Source: Nitrospira sp. (GTDB taxonomy: Bacteria; Nitrospirota; Nitrospiria; Nitrospirales; Nitrospiraceae). Taken from it: a stretch of DNA of 64,000 nucleotides. The notes under the pieces were generated by a model. The model was not told where the DNA came from. It made no database searches and was given only the letters and a program-made list of their open reading frames with translations. Position numbers and translations under genes: made by a program. Shown here piece by piece: positions 60,807-64,000 of the stretch. The stretch covers positions 1-64,000 of the forward strand of contig JACOEH010000004.1 in assembly GCA_024998685.1 (NCBI GenBank), read 5' to 3'. Position 1 is the first letter of the stretch; the number at the start of each line of letters is the position of its first letter.

Positions 60807-62195
60807 TCAGGAATTGCGCTTCTCCGGTACGGAGCAGGGTTGAGGACTCCGGGCCAACGTGCGCATGGTATCGATGAAGGCCCGCTCAATGTGTTCGATA
60901 TCCATTGAATCCCGAAGGTTGGTTTGACTCGCCCTTCGTGTCTCCAACGCATGCCGGCGCAGCGCGTCGCGATCCTCGTCCCGTCCGGCTCGACGCGCGA
61001 TGGTTCCGAGGGTCTCGAGCAACCGAATGGAGACGACGGGCGTCTCGCTTCCGAAGGAGTGAATCTGCTCAAAAGCCCTATGGGCTAAGTCGGGGAACCC
61101 CATTCGGCGGATCCACAGCCGCGGGTAGCCGTCGCGATCCCGCCTTACGGAAGGCGGAAAGTCCCGTTCGGCTAGACGGCTGAGCGCGGCGGCAAGCCGG
61201 TCAAGACAGAGCATCGCCGTGAATGTGTCGTTGCGCTCAGGCGATAACCCTCGAATCGCCACTTGGACGAGCTGATCGATGCCGAATTCGACGTCTTGTT
61301 CCAGCGAGCGTGCGGCTCCGAGCCGTATAGAGCCGCGAATGTCGATGCAGAGCGGTTCCTCCGCCCGAGGCTTTGCCCGGACGGTCGCGAGCGTATCTCC
61401 TTGTACCACGAACACGCCGGGACGGCAGTGGAGCCGGACCATCGCCTCGCGCGACGCGGCCGCTTTGAGCAACGCTTCTTCATCGATTCGTTGGATGTAG
61501 CCGGTGTCCATCGCTTCGACCAGGTATGCAGCCGTTCCAGTCGGTTCGGGAGGAAACTTCTCATCGGATGGTCCGACTTCGCCGCGCGTCTGTGTCGTCC
61601 GATCGATCACGCGATCAAGATCATGGGCGATCGAGGCGACGATATTCGGCGCGTCCATGCGTTCGGACAGGTGATACAGGAAATACGTCAGTATGAATAA
61701 CGACACGACGGCGAGCATGATGGCGAAGGTGACTGAGATGCGGGGCAGAGAACCGGCGTGCGAAGCGCTGTGCACAGTGCGCAGGACCAGCAATGCGTAC
61801 ACGAACGTCGCAAGAAAGGACCCCATGACGAACTGTGTTTTGAGATCCTGCATGAAATTGCGCAAGACGCGAGAACCGTAATGCTGACCGATAAAGGTCA
61901 GCGCCGTCACGGTGATCGAGAACGCCATGGTGAGAATGGCCACCATGGCGGCGGCCAGGGCGGACAGGAGCTGCCGCGCGATCGTATGCCCGCCGCTGAA
62001 CAAATACCACACCGGCTCCAGCCGGCCTTTGACGTGTTCGTCGAGCGCTTCCATTGCGAAGGATAAGCCGATGGCGAGCAACACCATGGCGGTCGGCACA
62101 ATCCACTCGCGTGCCCGCAGGCGATCCATCATGCGGGCAAATCGTGCCGAACGGCGTTCGGAGTCGAACATCTTCTTCTCTTGCAATGCCGACAC
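60807..62195 (-). CDS. DUF2254 membrane protein
   Basis: The 462-residue protein has four membrane helices in its first 190 residues (IVPTAMVLLAIGLSFAMEAL, LLSALAAAMVAILTMAFSIT, FVMGSFLATFVYALLVLRTV, VTFAIMLAVVSLFILTYFLY). A soluble part follows with IDRTTQTRGEVG and EAMDTGYIQRIDEEALLKAA and VRLHCRPGVFVVQGDTLATV. Characteristic DUF2254 stretches are TFIGQHYGSRVLRNFMQD and LDRLAAALSRLAERDFP. Inner-membrane protein of unknown role, common in alpha- and betaproteobacteria and Nitrospirota. Confidence 0.9.
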   Translation of the reverse strand: MSALQEKKMFDSERRSARFARMMDRLRAREWIVPTAMVLLAIGLSFAMEALDEHVKGRLEPVWYLFSGGHTIARQLLSALAAAMVAILTMAFSITVTALTFIGQHYGSRVLRNFMQDLKTQFVMGSFLATFVYALLVLRTVHSASHAGSLPRISVTFAIMLAVVSLFILTYFLYHLSERMDAPNIVASIAHDLDRVIDRTTQTRGEVGPSDEKFPPEPTGTAAYLVEAMDTGYIQRIDEEALLKAAASREAMVRLHCRPGVFVVQGDTLATVRAKPRAEEPLCIDIRGSIRLGAARSLEQDVEFGIDQLVQVAIRGLSPERNDTFTAMLCLDRLAAALSRLAERDFPPSVRRDRDGYPRLWIRRMGFPDLAHRAFEQIHSFGSETPVVSIRLLETLGTIARRAGRDEDRDALRRHALETRRASQTNLRDSMDIEHIERAFIDTMRTLARSPQPCSVPEKRNS

Positions 62196-62230
62196 TCATA
62201 TCTGATTACGAGCGCACGCGGGAAGTTCCT

Positions 62231-62407
62231 TCATGGGGCAGGGTGCATACCCTTATCAATGTCGGCATGGTGGTAGGCAATCGGCACCATTGCTTTGCCG
62301 CTTACACTTACATCAGTCTGGTGTTCGAAGAGGCGGCCGGAAGAAACGGCCAAGATCGCAATCTGTTTGCTCTTAGCCGTCTCTCCGTGGCCATGGTTCT
62401 CCGGCAT
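62231..62407 (-). CDS. Possible small protein
   Basis: A 58-residue frame starts MPENHGHGETAKSKQIAILA and ends with a His/Asp-rich tail. AAGGGA precedes the ATG. The composition is plausible but not compelling. No family. Confidence 0.3.
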   Translation of the reverse strand: MPENHGHGETAKSKQIAILAVSSGRLFEHQTDVSVSGKAMVPIAYHHADIDKGMHPAP

Positions 62408-62506
62408 CGATTGTTCCCTTGTCTGTTGTAACCGCTCACCAAAAAGAATCGAACCCCTTTCTTTGAAAGACAATCTGTCGGCGACACATCGCTTCCCGGC
62501 TCGGTG

Positions 62507-62938
62507 TCAGCGCATGTCTTTTAATGTTGTCGGCTCTTCTATTTCTTTTTTTACGTTCGGCGAACTCAACTCATCGGCCTTCGGCATTGCCTTCAACTTC
62601 TTGATCGCATCCGCATCGCCGGCCGACGTCATTTGTGCCGCGATCGGATCGCCGACTTTGACACGAGAATCTATCTTCGTCTCGGGAGTGATGCGCATAT
62701 GAGTTTCGTTCCCATTGGGCAATTTGACCCAATAGTTTTCTTCGATTCTCACGATCTCTCCGATCACGTCGCGGCATGGCGATGAAGTCGAACATTTATC
62801 GGACTTTGGAAATTTAGGAGTCAACTGATGCGTCGTGGACGACGTAGAGTGCTCCTCCGCCGTTGACAGAGAGACACCCATACTACCGACAAGACCGACC
62901 CCTGCAATAAGAATTGTCGTTCCGATAAGGATTTTCAT
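62507..62938 (-). CDS. Exported beta-domain protein
   Basis: The 143-residue protein starts at ATG 62938 after AAAGGAGGCAGC; the longer frame is not supported. Signal peptide MKILIGTTILIAGVGLVGSM. The mature part has DKCSTSSPCRDVIGEIVRIE then NYWVKLPNGNETHMRITPET and KVGDPIAAQMTSAGDADAIK. The small beta unit is similar in pattern to the 31265 protein. Two Cys near SPCRD may pair. Function unknown. Confidence 0.65.
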   Translation of the reverse strand: MKILIGTTILIAGVGLVGSMGVSLSTAEEHSTSSTTHQLTPKFPKSDKCSTSSPCRDVIGEIVRIEENYWVKLPNGNETHMRITPETKIDSRVKVGDPIAAQMTSAGDADAIKKLKAMPKADELSSPNVKKEIEEPTTLKDMR

Positions 62939-63369
62939 GCTGCCTCCTTTTGAAGAAAAAAATGGATATGGTGCCTTACCAAATGCAATCCATGTGCCCT
63001 TGGCCCGGACACCGGGTGCTTGCGACAAGCTGCAAAGCAGCAACTCACGTTCACTCGAGTGACAGCCAGAATGTTTTCGTCGGCTCTGACGCAACCCACG
63101 GCCTCTATGGACATGTTCGTGGCGAGGAGATGCATGGAGTGTGAGAAACGTAGCCTTATATGCGCAAGGCCGATACCGGATTTCTCCTTTGGACGACTTC
63201 CTGTGGACATCATGTCTGGACAGAGACATGATGGGCGATGAATCGTTGAGCCTTGGCCCAAATCCATCGGCTTGGAAGGAGGACTCGAATGGTCTTTCAA
63301 TTGCATACATAATAATACTTCGGCCTTCTGCATACGGCAGTGAGGCAGATGTATTACCCGGAGGTATTC
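62939..63369. other. Intergenic stretch, nothing recognised
   Basis: Frames on both strands are short and out of register with any family. The region is upstream of two divergent genes and may carry their promoters, but I cannot point to a clear one. Confidence 0.4.
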
Positions 63370-64000
63370 ATGGAAATGGCACGAACAATGGAGCAGTGGT
63401 CATTCGGAGGAGTTCGGGTGCGATGGGGTGCAGTCATAGCGGGATGGGCGGTCGGCCTCGCAACGCAATTGGTTCTGACGCTGCTGGGACTGGCAATCGG
63501 AGCCTGGTCGATCGACCTCCAAGAGGCCGAGCCGGCGAGCGGCGTCCCGATCGGGACGGGAATCTGGACCGGCATTTCCATGTTCATCTCGGCGTTTGTC
63601 GGCGGGTATATCACTGCGCGCATGTCCGGCAGCCCGCTACGAAGCGACGGTCTCTATCACGGCGTGATCGTCTGGGGCGTCAATTGGTTGGTCTTTGCTT
63701 GGTTGACCACGACTGCCATGGTCACCATGTTGGGCGGCGTCTTTTCCGCCTTCGGCGCGACGCTACAGAGTCTCGGACAAGGCGCCACGACAGTCGTGTC
63801 GGCAGCCGCTTCGCAACTGAGCGGCGGCAATTTCTCCATCTCCATGGATGATTTGCGTCGTCAGGTGGAATCGACTCTGGCTGCGACAGGAAAAAAAGAA
63901 CTCCAACCCGGTGAAATCCGAAAGGATGCGGAGCGCGTAGCACAGTCGTCGCAAGGCGGACAACCGCCGCAACAGACGGCAGAGTCGGCCCTTCAAGAAT
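63370..64000 (+). CDS. Membrane protein, cut by window edge
   Basis: The ATG at 63370 follows GGAGG. The N-terminal part FGGVRVRWGAVIAGWAVGLA has a TIGR04086-like start, then helices around TQLVLTLLGLAIGAWSI, GIWTGISMFISAFVGGYITA and WGVNWLVFAWLTTTAMVTML. A polar Gln/Ser-rich segment follows (KKELQPGEIRKDAERVAQSS). The frame is open at base 64000, so the 3' end is outside. Family role unknown. Confidence 0.75.
   Translation, partial: MEMARTMEQWSFGGVRVRWGAVIAGWAVGLATQLVLTLLGLAIGAWSIDLQEAEPASGVPIGTGIWTGISMFISAFVGGYITARMSGSPLRSDGLYHGVIVWGVNWLVFAWLTTTAMVTMLGGVFSAFGATLQSLGQGATTVVSAAASQLSGGNFSISMDDLRRQVESTLAATGKKELQPGEIRKDAERVAQSSQGGQPPQQTAESALQE

Noticed and set aside
62939-63310. N-terminal extension of the 62507-62938 protein
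   Set aside because: The signal peptide and AAAGGAGG site place the start at 62938. The upstream part has no protein character.
1-64000. tRNA, rRNA, CRISPR or prophage signals
   Set aside because: I saw no clover-leaf with the GTTCRANYC-type loop, no regularly spaced short repeats with spacers, and no phage structural genes. The holin-like gene at 10137 is of the chromosomal YqjE type.

Overview
The window looks like a piece of a Gram-negative chromosome with moderately high GC. My best guess is Nitrospira or a close relative in the Nitrospirota. This is inferred from the mix of genes (split TreY/TreZ trehalose pathway, many hemerythrin/DUF4142/SRPBCC stress proteins, an SmbP-like protein, a MauG-type di-haem protein, strong AAGGAGG ribosome sites). 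No marker such as nxr or rRNA is present to prove it. I saw no tRNA, rRNA or CRISPR array.

Layout. 1-5.2 kb: a cut-off IS256-type transposase, a frameshifted RNA-binding protein, and small stress or exported proteins on the minus strand. 5.2-12.3 kb: gluconokinase, GlgC, TreY, two YqjE/YqjD-like membrane proteins and Ku. 12.6-24.5 kb: an outer-membrane barrel, then a four-gene signalling operon led by a 2006-residue histidine kinase with ten exactly 92-residue HAMP-type units. 24.5-31.1 kb: a hemerythrin protein, two Gly/Ser-rich exported proteins, and a decaying region in which a PLD-VTT gene, a glycosyltransferase, a HAD phosphatase and two SDR genes are deleted or frameshifted around an intact deacetylase and methyltransferase. 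31.2-41.5 kb: CBS and PAS proteins, TreZ plus a glycogen-debranching enzyme, bacterioferritin-like and hemerythrin proteins, a DUF4383 protein, a DUF2892-SRPBCC fusion and a DsbA-like protein. 41.6-42.9 kb: an IS3-family insertion. 42.9-53.8 kb: DUF523/DUF1722, CbiX-like, photolyase, epimerase, three SUMF1-fold proteins with an SmbP-like protein, and a CarH/LitR-type B12 photoreceptor with its divergent promoter. 54-64 kb: esterase, DUF4142, DUF2630, SRPBCC, SodC, di-haem peroxidase-like protein, a Gly/Arg-rich basic protein, DUF2254, and a membrane protein cut by the window edge.

How the parts may fit. GlgC supplies ADP-glucose for glycogen-type glucan. The debranching enzyme, TreY and TreZ turn glucan into trehalose, a typical osmolyte or desiccation protectant. 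Both trehalose loci, the poly-HAMP kinase operon and the di-haem gene share a rare upstream motif, two CTAG-cored boxes 12 bp apart (CCTAGG-N6-CCTAGT at best), which I read as a possible shared stress regulon. Separately, the CarH-like regulator sits over a short divergent promoter region with repeated TGTCCA half-sites, near a photolyase cluster. That suggests light-controlled expression in an organism that is not evidently phototrophic.

Many genes are broken, some by single-base shifts (which may be sequence errors) and some by clear internal deletions (which are unlikely to be).
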